Below, one piece after another: positions 6,681 through 13,278 of a stretch of DNA of 13,278 bases. A model generated the notes under the pieces. The model was not told where the DNA came from, searched no databases, and saw only the letters and a program-made list of their open reading frames with translations. Position numbers and translations under genes: made by a program. Source of the DNA: Acidobacteriota bacterium. GTDB lineage: Bacteria > Acidobacteriota > Blastocatellia > Pyrinomonadales > Pyrinomonadaceae. Each line of letters opens with the position of its first letter. The first letter of the stretch is position 1. The stretch lies in NCBI GenBank assembly GCA_023436495.1, contig JAEZIT010000044.1, forward strand, positions 1 through 13,278, read 5' to 3'.

Positions 6681-9488
6681 ATGGCAGTAAATGCATTTGC
6701 AGATAAATTTGTTAAGAAAATATTTGGATCGAGCAGTGACATCTTTTTAAAGAAGGTCAAGCCGACGGTCCAGCAGATAAACGACCTTGAACCGACGATC
6801 CAGAAAATGTCGGACGATGAACTGAAGGCCCAGACCGTTAAGTTCAAGGAAAGGATCGCGCGCGGCCTCGAAGGCATCGACGACAAGGACGCGCGGCGTA
6901 AAATGGAACAGGAGATACTGCACGAGATCCTGCCCGAAGCCTTCGCCACGGTCCGCGAAGCCGGCAAACGCGTGCTCGGGATGCGTCACTTCGACGTGCA
7001 GCTCATCGGCGGCATCGCCCTGCACCAGGGACGCATCGCTGAAATGCGTACGGGTGAAGGTAAAACGCTCGTCGCTACACTTCCCTCGTACCTAAACGGC
7101 CTGACAGGCCGCGGCGTCCACGTTGTCACGGTCAACGATTACCTCGCCTCGCGCGACGCGGAATGGATGGGCAGGCTCCATCAATTCCTCGGCCTGAGTG
7201 TCGGATGCATCCAGAATGACATGGATGATGTCGAACGCAAGGACGCTTACGGATCCGATATCACATACGGCACAAACAACGAATTCGGCTTCGACTATCT
7301 TCGCGATAATATGAAGTTCGACGTCGAATCGCTCGTCCAGCGTGATCATTACTTCTCGATCGTCGACGAGGTCGATTCGATCCTGATCGACGAAGCCCGC
7401 ACGCCGCTGATCATTTCCGGCGCATCCGACGAAGCGACCGATAAGTATTACACCGCGAACGAGATCATTCCGCGGCTCGAAAAAGGCCATAAAGACGAGG
7501 AGACAAAGGTCACAACCGGCGATTACCTCGTTGACGAAAAGAACCATTCCGCCGTGCTTACCGAGCAGGGCGTCGCGAAGGCGGAGCGGCTGCTAGGCGT
7601 TTCCAACCTGTACGACCCGTCGAATATGGAGATGCTGCACTGCGTCGAACAAGCGCTCAAGGCACATACGCTCTATAAGGTCGACCATCATTACGTCGTC
7701 CAAGACGGCGAAGTGATCATCGTTGACGATTTCACCGGCCGCCTCATGCAGGGCCGCCGCTGGTCGGACGGACTGCACCAGGCCGTCGAAGCCAAAGAAG
7801 GCGTCAAGATCGAACGCGAGAACCAGACGCTCGCGACCATCACGCTGCAGAATTATTTCCGCATGTACGAAAAGCTCTCCGGCATGACCGGTACGGCCGA
7901 AACGGAAGCGGAAGAATTCGGCACGACCTATAATATTGACGTCGTCGTCATCCCGACCAACCGTTCGATGATCCGAAAAGACGGCTCGGACGTTATTTAC
8001 CGCACGCTGCCCGAAAAATGGGATGCCGTTGTTGCGGAGATCAAGGAATTGCACGCGAAGGGCCAGCCGGTTCTCGTCGGTACGGTTTCGGTCGAAAATT
8101 CCGAACTTATCGCCGACCGTCTGAAAAAAGCGGGAGTTCCGCACAACGTGCTCAACGCTAAATACCACGAACGCGAGGCCGAGATCGTCGCACAGGCGGG
8201 CCGCAAAGGCGCGGTCACCATCGCGACCAACATGGCCGGCCGCGGTACCGATATTCTGCTTGGCGGAAACCCTGAATTTCTCGCCGCCGAATACCTGAAA
8301 CGGCAGGAGATCAACCCCGACGAAGCCACACCTGAACAGTTCGAAGAAGAGCTGCGCAAGGCTAAGGCCGTCGTAAAAGCCGAACACGAAGAGGTGGTCG
8401 CGGCCGGCGGCCTGCACATTCTCGGCACTGAGCGGCACGAATCCCGCCGTATCGATAACCAGCTTCGCGGACGCGCAGGCCGTCAGGGCGATCCCGGCTC
8501 CTCGCACTTCGTCCTCTCGCTCGAAGACGACCTGATGCGCATCTTCGCGGGCGACAAGGTCCGTTCGATGATGGAATGGCTCGGGATGGAGAACGGCGTC
8601 GCCATCGAGTCGCGGACGGTCTCGAAACAGATCGAACGCGCGCAGAAGGCGGTCGAAGCACGCAACTTCGAAACACGTAAACACGTCCTGAAATATGACG
8701 ACGTCATGAACCGCCAGCGCGAGACCATCTACGGCCTGCGCCGCCAGTTGATGTTCGAACCTGAGCATCGCGAGTATCTGCTCGGCGAAAAAGGCGTTGC
8801 CAAGGACCTGCTCGGCGACCTGACGCACAGCTTCCTTAGCACCGAGGTTTCGCCGGACCAGTGGGACGTCGATACCTTCGCTGCCGAGATCGACAGCATC
8901 TATAACGTCGATCCTGCGGTCGATGCCGGAGTCGATTTCAGCGTTGATTCGCCCGACACGATCGAAGAGAAGATCTGGCGAAAGGCGATCGCCGATTACG
9001 AGGAAAAGGAAAAGCTCGCCGGCGCAGAGAGCCTGCGTGCCTACGAGCGTTACATCATGCTCAACATCATCGATTCGCAGTGGAAGGACCACCTTCTCTC
9101 GATCGACCACGTGAAACAGGGCATCGGGCTCGTCGGCTACGGTCAGAAAGACCCGCTCGTCGAATACAAGAAGCAGTCGTTCGATATGTTCCAGGACATG
9201 CTCGACCGCATCGATACCAATACGACGAAGGCACTCTTTAACCTCGAGATCGTGACCCGTGACGAACAGGAAGAGCGCGAACGCCTCGAACGGCTCGAAA
9301 TGCAGCGTGCCCGCCGCCAGGCAGCAGGAATGGCGTTCACCGGAGCGATGGCAACCGCCACCGCCGCCGGCGACACCGAAGAACTGCGGCACACGCCGTT
9401 CAAACGCGATCAGCCAAAGATCAAACCCAACGAACCGTGCTACTGCGGCTCCGGCAAGAAATTCAAGAAATGCCACGGCGCCGGGTAA
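6681..9488 (+). CDS. secA: Preprotein translocase ATPase subunit SecA
   Basis: A 935-aa SecA, the motor that drives unfolded preproteins through SecYEG with ATP. Visible landmarks: Walker A in EMRTGEGKT (121-129), the SecA signature VNDYLASRDAEWMG (151-164), Walker B and DEAD-like segment VDEVDSILIDEARTPLIISG (228-247), TGMTGTAETEAEEF in the middle, the second nucleotide-binding fold with ATNMAGRGTDI and GTERHESRRIDNQLRGRAGRQGD, then the helical scaffold and IDSQWKDHLLSIDHVK. The protein ends in a Zn-binding SEC-C motif CYCGSGKKFKKCH (C920, C922, C931, H932), which binds SecB and/or membrane in other species. Length and motif order are normal and every catalytic element looks intact. ATG 6681 has AGAGGA at good spacing. 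It stands alone with no co-directional neighbour close by. It is the natural export engine for the signal-peptide proteins around it. Confidence 0.99.
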   Translation: MAVNAFADKFVKKIFGSSSDIFLKKVKPTVQQINDLEPTIQKMSDDELKAQTVKFKERIARGLEGIDDKDARRKMEQEILHEILPEAFATVREAGKRVLGMRHFDVQLIGGIALHQGRIAEMRTGEGKTLVATLPSYLNGLTGRGVHVVTVNDYLASRDAEWMGRLHQFLGLSVGCIQNDMDDVERKDAYGSDITYGTNNEFGFDYLRDNMKFDVESLVQRDHYFSIVDEVDSILIDEARTPLIISGASDEATDKYYTANEIIPRLEKGHKDEETKVTTGDYLVDEKNHSAVLTEQGVAKAERLLGVSNLYDPSNMEMLHCVEQALKAHTLYKVDHHYVVQDGEVIIVDDFTGRLMQGRRWSDGLHQAVEAKEGVKIERENQTLATITLQNYFRMYEKLSGMTGTAETEAEEFGTTYNIDVVVIPTNRSMIRKDGSDVIYRTLPEKWDAVVAEIKELHAKGQPVLVGTVSVENSELIADRLKKAGVPHNVLNAKYHEREAEIVAQAGRKGAVTIATNMAGRGTDILLGGNPEFLAAEYLKRQEINPDEATPEQFEEELRKAKAVVKAEHEEVVAAGGLHILGTERHESRRIDNQLRGRAGRQGDPGSSHFVLSLEDDLMRIFAGDKVRSMMEWLGMENGVAIESRTVSKQIERAQKAVEARNFETRKHVLKYDDVMNRQRETIYGLRRQLMFEPEHREYLLGEKGVAKDLLGDLTHSFLSTEVSPDQWDVDTFAAEIDSIYNVDPAVDAGVDFSVDSPDTIEEKIWRKAIADYEEKEKLAGAESLRAYERYIMLNIIDSQWKDHLLSIDHVKQGIGLVGYGQKDPLVEYKKQSFDMFQDMLDRIDTNTTKALFNLEIVTRDEQEERERLERLEMQRARRQAAGMAFTGAMATATAAGDTEELRHTPFKRDQPKIKPNEPCYCGSGKKFKKCHGAG

Positions 9489-9526
9489 GACTGACAGAAG
9501 AATGTCAGAAAGGTCAGTTTCTGTGT

Positions 9527-9594
9527 CTTCGATCTGTGAATTCCGTGTTTACGGCCCTGATTATCAGGAATAACCACGGAATCCACAGACGAAG
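9527..9594. repeat. 68-bp imperfect palindrome with nested hairpin (REP/MITE-like), also possible secA terminator
   Basis: The left arm (9527-9551, beginning CTTCGATCTGTG) pairs with the right arm (9571-9594, ending CACAGACGAAG). There are about 22 pairs, one bulged A and two mismatches. Inside it a second perfect hairpin, CCTGA-TTA-TCAGG (9556-9568), forms the tip. It lies 38 bp after the secA stop. The arm wording (TCTGTGNATTCCGTG) is of a kind I recall as dispersed palindromic repeats in environmental bacteria, but copy number cannot be judged here. A smaller hairpin CTGACA/TGTCAG (9491-9508) lies directly after the stop. Confidence 0.65.
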
Positions 9595-9733
9595 GCGGAA
9601 ACCCACGGATGAACTCCGACTTTTCGGACGGCGTCCTTTCTTAAAACTTGCCCGTTACCTCTAGGAGAGCCATCTCCGCGCGATCCCCAAAATTTCCGCT
9701 ATCCGCTCAACTTGTTTTATCCTATTTATATAC

Positions 9734-9739
9734 AGGAGG
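9734..9739 (+). promoter_or_regulatory. Consensus ribosome binding site deciding the NTase start
   Basis: AGGAGG lies 8 nt before ATG 9748 and is the best Shine-Dalgarno sequence on the plus strand of the window. It selects 9748 over the upstream in-frame TTG at 9712; a second ATG at 9743 is out of frame. Confidence 0.8.
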
Positions 9740-9747
9740 GTAATGCG

Positions 9748-10224
9748 ATGGAAGACGACGGCGGGGCGAATCAGGAAGAAAAGCGCGGGCGGGTGATCGA
9801 GCTTGCCTTTAACGGCGATGAATCGCTTTTCAACGAGTTCTGTGATTGGATCAAGGTAGCGGTGCCCGAAGGCACGACGGCCGTTCTTCGCGGCAGCGCG
9901 GTTACGGGGGAACGCTGGGCGGACGGCGCGCCGTTCGATGCGGATGGGCCGGGCACGAGCGATCTTGATCTGACGCTCGTCGGCGATGCGATAATCAGCT
10001 TCTATTCCCTGTTCGACGGATTCTATCTTCCCGCCATCCACAGCAAACCGCTCAGCGACAAAGACCCCGAAATTGCGCCGGACCTCGTTCGCCTGCGCGA
10101 CAAATTGATGTCGCTGGTCAATCGTCCTGTGAATATTCAGGCCTCGCGGGACTTTGTGATGTACTTTCGGGGCGAAATGCTTGGCCAGCCTTATCTCGTG
10201 CTATTCGGGAGCGTCGCCGAATGA
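9748..10224 (+). CDS. Small nucleotidyltransferase-like protein (Pol beta superfamily)
   Basis: A 158-aa cytoplasmic protein. VLRGSAVTG (46-54) followed by GTSDLDLTLVGD (69-80) fits the Pol beta-type NTase signature: GS at 49-50 and the metal-binding pair D72/D74. The spacing between GS and the DxD is longer than usual because of an inserted loop (ERWADGAPFDADGPG). The strand where a third carboxylate is expected (RPVNIQ, 126-131) has Asn129, so activity may be altered or the third acid lies elsewhere. No further domain is present. Substrate unknown. Its stop overlaps the start of the EEP-family gene (ATGA), indicating translational coupling and a shared pathway. It could transfer a nucleotide to a protein, RNA or small molecule. 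That is inference only. Confidence 0.72.
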   Translation: MEDDGGANQEEKRGRVIELAFNGDESLFNEFCDWIKVAVPEGTTAVLRGSAVTGERWADGAPFDADGPGTSDLDLTLVGDAIISFYSLFDGFYLPAIHSKPLSDKDPEIAPDLVRLRDKLMSLVNRPVNIQASRDFVMYFRGEMLGQPYLVLFGSVAE

Positions 10225-10964
10225 CGCTGAAGCTTCTTAGCTACAACATCCGTCACGGCGGCGCAGGGCGCGAAGCGCAGATGTCCGAAGTGATAAACGC
10301 CGTCGCACCCGATATCGTCGTGCTGCAGGAAGCGACGCGGCCCGATGTGGTCGAACGGCTGGCGGATATGACGGGGATGAAGTTCTGGGGAGCGAAGATC
10401 GGTTATTCGCTCGGGTATTTAAGCCGAACGGAGATCGAATCGGACGCGTGGCACAAGCCGCCGGAGCTTCGGCGCGCGTTTCTGGAGTTAAAGCCCGTCG
10501 GTTCGGAAATGACCGTTTTCGGTGTTCATCTCAGCGCGGTGCATTCGAATTGGACCGAGCGCCGGCGCATTCGCGAACTCGACGCTTTGCTCCGCGCCAT
10601 TCGCATGCGGCGCGAGAGTTTTCACGTTGTCACGGGCGATATGAACACGCTCGCGCCCGGCGAGCTTCTCGACCACAAACGCCTGCCGCTTCGGCTTCGC
10701 ATCGCCGCCTGGGTCACCGGCGGGCGCGTCAAATATCAGACGATCCAGCGAATGCTCGACGCGGGTTACGTCGACGGATATCGCTCGCTGCACGCCGAAC
10801 CGGGCTTCACGTTCCCAACCTGGGACCCGCACGTCCGTCTCGATTTCCTCTTCGTCCCGCCAAACTTCGCCACCAAACTGAAAACCTGCGAAGTCATCAC
10901 CGAACCACCCGCCGCGCACGCCTCCGATCATTTCCCTCTGCTTTCCGAAGTTGACGCGGGCTAA
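10221..10964 (+). CDS. Endonuclease/exonuclease/phosphatase (EEP) family metal-dependent hydrolase
   Basis: A 247-aa protein with all the core motifs of the Mg2+-dependent EEP fold (DNase I, ExoIII, sphingomyelinase, inositol phosphatases): LLSYNIRHG (N9), VLQEA (E37), VFGVHLSA (H103), VVTGDMNT (D140, N142), VRLDFLFVP (D208) and ASDHFPLLSEV (D236, H237). The catalytic site therefore appears complete. There is no signal peptide, so it is probably cytoplasmic. The substrate may be nucleic acid, a phospholipid head group or another phosphodiester and cannot be read from sequence. The start ATG overlaps the stop of the NTase gene by four bases, so translation is coupled and the two products likely act in a 1:1 or sequential manner. 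Family call is firm; role unknown. Confidence 0.92.
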   Translation: MTLKLLSYNIRHGGAGREAQMSEVINAVAPDIVVLQEATRPDVVERLADMTGMKFWGAKIGYSLGYLSRTEIESDAWHKPPELRRAFLELKPVGSEMTVFGVHLSAVHSNWTERRRIRELDALLRAIRMRRESFHVVTGDMNTLAPGELLDHKRLPLRLRIAAWVTGGRVKYQTIQRMLDAGYVDGYRSLHAEPGFTFPTWDPHVRLDFLFVPPNFATKLKTCEVITEPPAAHASDHFPLLSEVDAG

Positions 10965-10982
10965 GATACGGGTATTTAAAAA

Positions 10983-11063
10983 GATAAACTCCGTAATGAA
11001 CGACGTTTCGGTGCCGTTCTTACGGAGCGGGATTTCCTTAATTTGCGAGGTGGCGAGTTTATC
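10983..11063. terminator. Nested hairpin region, probable terminator (better T-tract on minus strand)
   Basis: The inner stem CTCCGTAA/TTACGGAG (10989-10996 with 11020-11027) continues past a bulged T as GAACG/CGTTC (10998-11002 with 11015-11019). A further perfect repeat, GATAAACTC (10983-10991) and GAGTTTATC (11055-11063), encloses it and competes for three bases. On the minus strand the inner hairpin is followed by TTTATCTTTTT, so it could end transcription from the dipeptidase gene. On plus it follows the EEP gene but lacks a T-run. Confidence 0.5.
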
Positions 11064-11120
11064 CGGTGATCGTGGCGCAAACGGTTGCTGACGAAGGTTT
11101 GAGGCAGCGGACCTGCGGAA

Positions 11121-11207
11121 CGGTGAAGCGGAGCTTCACCGCAAATAGAGCGGCCGAGCCGCGGAAGAACCCGGCCGCTATCGCCTCCGGTACCGGCCTT
11201 ATGCCGG
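11121..11207. repeat. GC-rich cluster of short hairpins between convergent genes
   Basis: Perfect or near-perfect stems follow one another: CGGTGAAGC/GCTTCACCG (11121-11129 with 11133-11141), AGCGGCC/GGCCGCT (11149-11155 with 11173-11179, with an alternative inner GCGGC/GCCGC at 11150-11162), the palindrome CCGGTACCGG (11187-11196) and CCGGC/GCCGG (11193-11197 with 11203-11207). A minus-strand open frame across this region (11221-10976) has no recognisable protein features. It may be REP-like or a structured RNA. Confidence 0.45.
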
Positions 11208-11241
11208 CCGCGCTGTCGCAATACTGAAGAAAGATCGGTGA

Positions 11242-12513
11242 CTACTTCTTAAACTTCATCAAACTCCCGCCGGCGCTGATCTTTCGGTTTCCGGCTACGC
11301 GTTCGGCCTGGGCGAAGGCACGCAGGAAATTTTCGCCGAGGACCTTTCTGACCTCTGCTTCGGTGTAGCCGCGGCGGAGCATTTCGTAAGTGACGAGCGG
11401 GAGGTCTTCGACGCCCTTCATCGGCGTCGGCAGGAACGGCACGCCATCGTAATCGGAGCCGAGGCCGACGTGGTCGATGCCGGCGACCTTTTTGATGTGG
11501 TCGATGTGATCGACGATGCGTTTGTAATCGGCGATATAGATCGGATTGGCGGCTTCGAGCTCGGCAATCGCTTTGTTAAGGCCGGCCCGGTCGTCCTTGT
11601 ACTGCTCGCGAAGCTTTGCGACCTGATCGCGGAGCTTGGCGGAACGCTCGTTCTCTTCGCGGTTCGTGCGTTCGTCGAGGAACGAAGGGTAGAAAACGAC
11701 CATTATCACGCCGCCGTTCTGCGGCAGACGCTTCAGGACGGCGTCGGGGACGTTGCGGGTGTGGTCGTTGACGGCCCGCGCGCCGGAATGCGACGCAATG
11801 ATCGGCGCTTTGGTCGTGTCGAGAACGTCCATCATCACTTTTTCGGACACGTGCGAGATGTCCACGAGCATCCCGAGACGGTTCATTTCGCGAACGACCT
11901 CTTTACCGAAGTCCGTAAGGCCGTTGTGCTTGATGTCGCGGTGCGCGTCCGCCCAATCGGTCGCCACGTTATGCGTCAAGGTCATATACCGAATGCCCAA
12001 CCGGTAGAAATCCCGCAGCGCGTACAGCGAATTCTCAATGGCGTAACCGCCTTCGATGCCCATGAGCATGCAGATCTTGTTCTGCTTCTTCGCCTGGCGT
12101 ATCTGCTCGGCGGTCGTGCACATCGACAGGTCCTGCGGATGGCGCTCGGCCTCGCGGTAGGTCGCGTCGATGAGGTCCATCGCACGCCGCATCGCTCCGC
12201 CGGTCTGCATCGTCGAACCCGAAACGTAAATGGACATGAATTCGCCCGTCATCCCGCCCTTTTTCCAGCGCGAAATGTCTGTGTGCATCGGGTCGCCGCC
12301 CGATTGCATCCGCCCGAGCGAATCGTCGCCGAGATTGAAGTCCATATCGACCATCGGGCCCGTGATGTCGTTGTGGCCGTCGATGACGATGGACTTTTTA
12401 TGAAGCGCAAGCGCGCGCTGCCAGAGTTTTGGATCGGCGTCGGCCGGCATTGTCTGCGCAAACGCCGCCGCCGAAAAGCACATGACGAGAAATAGAACGG
12501 ATAGGTTTTTCAT
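11242..12513 (-). CDS. Secreted membrane dipeptidase-type metallopeptidase (peptidase family M19)
   Basis: Homologue of renal dipeptidase, hydrolysing dipeptides with a binuclear zinc site. From ATG 12513 it has 423 aa. The signal peptide is MKNLSVLFLVMCFSAAAFA, with cleavage before Q20, so it acts in the periplasm. Metal ligands in family order: H47 and D49 (IDGHND), E154 (GIEGG), H221 (DISHVS), H242 (ASHSGAR), and the catalytic aspartate D354 (GLGSDYDG). All are present. Residues about 284-325 form a charged helical insert with coiled-coil character. A GTG at 12540 would extend the protein by nine residues, but it lies at about the expected transcription start and spoils the signal peptide, so I prefer ATG 12513. 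No Shine-Dalgarno sequence is visible before that ATG. A role in peptide scavenging or peptidoglycan peptide turnover is likely. Substrates such as D-amino-acid dipeptides are family inference. Confidence 0.95.
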   Translation of the reverse strand: MKNLSVLFLVMCFSAAAFAQTMPADADPKLWQRALALHKKSIVIDGHNDITGPMVDMDFNLGDDSLGRMQSGGDPMHTDISRWKKGGMTGEFMSIYVSGSTMQTGGAMRRAMDLIDATYREAERHPQDLSMCTTAEQIRQAKKQNKICMLMGIEGGYAIENSLYALRDFYRLGIRYMTLTHNVATDWADAHRDIKHNGLTDFGKEVVREMNRLGMLVDISHVSEKVMMDVLDTTKAPIIASHSGARAVNDHTRNVPDAVLKRLPQNGGVIMVVFYPSFLDERTNREENERSAKLRDQVAKLREQYKDDRAGLNKAIAELEAANPIYIADYKRIVDHIDHIKKVAGIDHVGLGSDYDGVPFLPTPMKGVEDLPLVTYEMLRRGYTEAEVRKVLGENFLRAFAQAERVAGNRKISAGGSLMKFKK

Positions 12514-12542
12514 AGTTTTAAGAGAAGAGAAAAGGTGCACAC

Positions 12543-12570
12543 ATTATAAACGAACCAACCGTTTGCGCAA
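12543..12570 (-). promoter_or_regulatory. Candidate promoter of the M19 peptidase gene
   Basis: On the minus strand an exact TATAAT (12548 to 12543) lies 16 bp after TTGCGC (12570 to 12565), which shares TTG with the -35 consensus. Transcription would start near 12536, giving a leader of about 23 nt to ATG 12513. It sits directly downstream of the preceding gene's terminator. Confidence 0.5.
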
Positions 12571-12598
12571 AAAAGGGACGGTTTACCGAAACCGTCCC
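12569..12598 (-). terminator. Rho-independent terminator of the small secreted protein gene
   Basis: Read on the minus strand: perfect 10-bp stem GGGACGGTTT (12598 to 12589), loop CGGT, AAACCGTCCC (12584 to 12575), then six T (12574 to 12569). It lies 33 bp after the stop of the gene at 13101-12631 and insulates it from the peptidase gene, whose candidate promoter follows at once. Confidence 0.93.
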
Positions 12599-12630
12599 GA
12601 AAAGGCGTCTGGAGGAGAGTATGTTCTATT

Positions 12631-13101
12631 CTAATACGAATAGCCGTAATTGCGATAGGCGCGACGCTGCGCTTTTCGCCGAGCCTTCTGATAACGCTTC
12701 ATAGCCTTGCGGCGCTCTTTTCGGCTCATGTAACGGTCGCCGTAGTAACCGTTGTTGTAATATCCGTTATCGTAATAACCGCCGTTAGACACGCCGAAGA
12801 TGCTCCCAAGCACGCCGAGGCCCGAATTATAGCGGTTCGTGCGGTATCGACGATCGTAGCGGTCGTCATTGTAATAATTATCACGATAACGATCACGATA
12901 CCGGCGATCTCTGTCACGCCGGTAAGAACGCCGATCACGCCGGTCCCAGCCCCGACGACGCCCGCGGTCCCAACCGTAATGATTACCGTTGTTTCCTTCC
13001 CAACGCGCACGCCCCGGTTGGGCCTGGCCCGAAATTACGAGCGTGCCGATTACCATCGCGACCGAAAATACGACCGCCCCGATCTTATTAATGCTAAACA
13101 T
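12631..13101 (-). CDS. Small secreted Arg/Tyr/Asp/Asn/Gly-rich protein of unknown function
   Basis: A 156-aa protein that I cannot assign to a named family. ATG 13101 is preceded by AAGGAGG at 6-nt spacing, which fixes the start; the frame is open further upstream but without such a site. The N-terminus is a signal peptide (MFSINKIG, hydrophobic 8-24, likely cleavage near GQA). The mature chain is low complexity: an Arg/Asp/Tyr-rich segment full of DRR, YRD and RDR repeats, a short hydrophobic patch GLGVLGSIFGV, a Gly/Tyr/Asn segment with NGYY repeats (YYDNGYYNNGYYGDRY), and a Lys/Arg-rich end (RKERRKAMKRYQKARRKAQRR) finishing in YGYSY. There are no cysteines. It is probably disordered and very basic, so binding to acidic polymers such as nucleic acid, LPS or polyphosphate is possible but unproven. 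Single gene with its own terminator. Confidence 0.8.
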   Translation of the reverse strand: MFSINKIGAVVFSVAMVIGTLVISGQAQPGRARWEGNNGNHYGWDRGRRRGWDRRDRRSYRRDRDRRYRDRYRDNYYNDDRYDRRYRTNRYNSGLGVLGSIFGVSNGGYYDNGYYNNGYYGDRYMSRKERRKAMKRYQKARRKAQRRAYRNYGYSY

Positions 13102-13107
13102 AACTTT

Positions 13108-13114
13108 CCTCCTT
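13108..13114 (-). promoter_or_regulatory. Strong ribosome binding site of the small secreted protein
   Basis: AAGGAGG on the minus strand, 6 nt before ATG 13101. It decides that start against the longer open frame beginning at 13170. Confidence 0.8.
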
Positions 13115-13278
13115 GGTTGTTTTCTATAGACGCGCCGGCATCGCCGTTCGTCCGTGAAAGCCTCAAACAACGCGGGATAGCAATTAATTTCGCAAGGAAA
13201 GAAGGGGAAAGAATTGTCCCGAGATAGTGATTACTATTTTAATCCCGGCAGAACGGCAAGTAAAGGGCCGGGACGCGG
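13115..13278. other. Upstream non-coding region running to the window edge
   Basis: No credible gene. It should hold the promoter for the minus-strand gene. The best -10-like match on minus is TATAGA (13128 to 13123), without a good -35. An inverted repeat CCCGGC (13244-13249) and GCCGGG (13267-13272) lies near the edge, possibly the terminator or repeat of a gene outside the window. Confidence 0.3.

Noticed and set aside
7593..9476. A 627-codon open frame on the minus strand inside secA
   Set aside because: It is wholly antisense to an intact secA, its translation shows no family motif, and codon bias of a GC-rich gene readily leaves such an antisense frame open.
9610..9680. Short hairpins (TCCGA/TCGGA, GGAC/GTCC, GGAGA/TCTCC) before the NTase gene
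   Set aside because: Stems of 4-5 bp in GC-rich DNA are expected by chance.
10448..10954. A 168-codon plus-strand frame inside the EEP gene
   Set aside because: The EEP frame keeps every catalytic motif; this one is an Arg-rich shadow.
10983..11063. Integron attC site
   Set aside because: The ends do not match the RYYYAAC and GTTRRRY core sites and no integrase is present.
10976..11221. Minus-strand 81-codon open frame in the intergenic region
   Set aside because: It runs through several perfect hairpins, has no ribosome site or family feature, and is better explained as structured non-coding DNA.
11470..12495. A 341-codon plus-strand open frame antisense to the M19 peptidase
   Set aside because: The minus-strand gene has all metal ligands and a signal peptide; this frame has no recognisable features and reads as a codon-bias shadow.

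Overview
The window looks like ordinary chromosomal DNA of a moderately GC-rich Gram-negative bacterium. Several proteins have an N-terminal signal peptide or anchor, one resembles TonB/TolA, and SecA ends in a zinc-binding SEC-C tail. From memory of similar gene sets and protein styles I would guess an Acidobacteriota member, possibly Blastocatellia. This is an inference, because no rRNA or other marker except SecA is present. I see no CRISPR array, intact insertion sequence, prophage, integrase, tRNA or rRNA.

Layout. (1) Positions 1-2024, plus strand: the 3' end of an open reading frame joining a CHAD-like segment to a DUF488 domain, then an AlkA-type DNA glycosylase, then a small class I SAM-dependent methyltransferase. 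(2) 2112-3176, plus: a secreted protein of unknown function. It converges on a Ski2/HelY-like helicase gene (4126-3254, minus) that encodes only the first RecA domain. A strong bidirectional terminator lies between them. (3) 4289-6379, plus: a two-gene unit of a membrane-anchored TonB/TolA-like protein and a secreted partner. (4) 6681-9488, plus: secA, preceded by about 300 bp of non-coding DNA and followed by a 68-bp palindromic element. (5) 9748-10964, plus: a translationally coupled pair, a small nucleotidyltransferase-like protein and an endonuclease/exonuclease/phosphatase (EEP) family enzyme. (6) 10965-11241: a structured, hairpin-rich intergenic region. (7) 12513-11242, minus: a secreted M19 membrane-dipeptidase-type metallopeptidase. 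(8) 13101-12631, minus: a small secreted Arg/Tyr/Asp/Asn/Gly-rich protein ending in a clear rho-independent terminator. The rest is its upstream region.

How the genes relate. SecA, three or four exported proteins without a named function, and an exported peptidase give the window an envelope/secretion flavour, but only the 4289-6379 pair and the 9748-10964 pair are clearly co-transcribed. The most interesting points are: the last 70-80 residues of three neighbouring envelope proteins (2112-3176, 4289-5623, 5633-6379) look like versions of one module; the CHAD-DUF488 frame fusion; the NTase-EEP coupled pair; the one-domain helicase; and two structured intergenic elements. None amounts to a proven new system. 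The NTase-EEP pair and the shared C-terminal module are the best candidates for follow-up.
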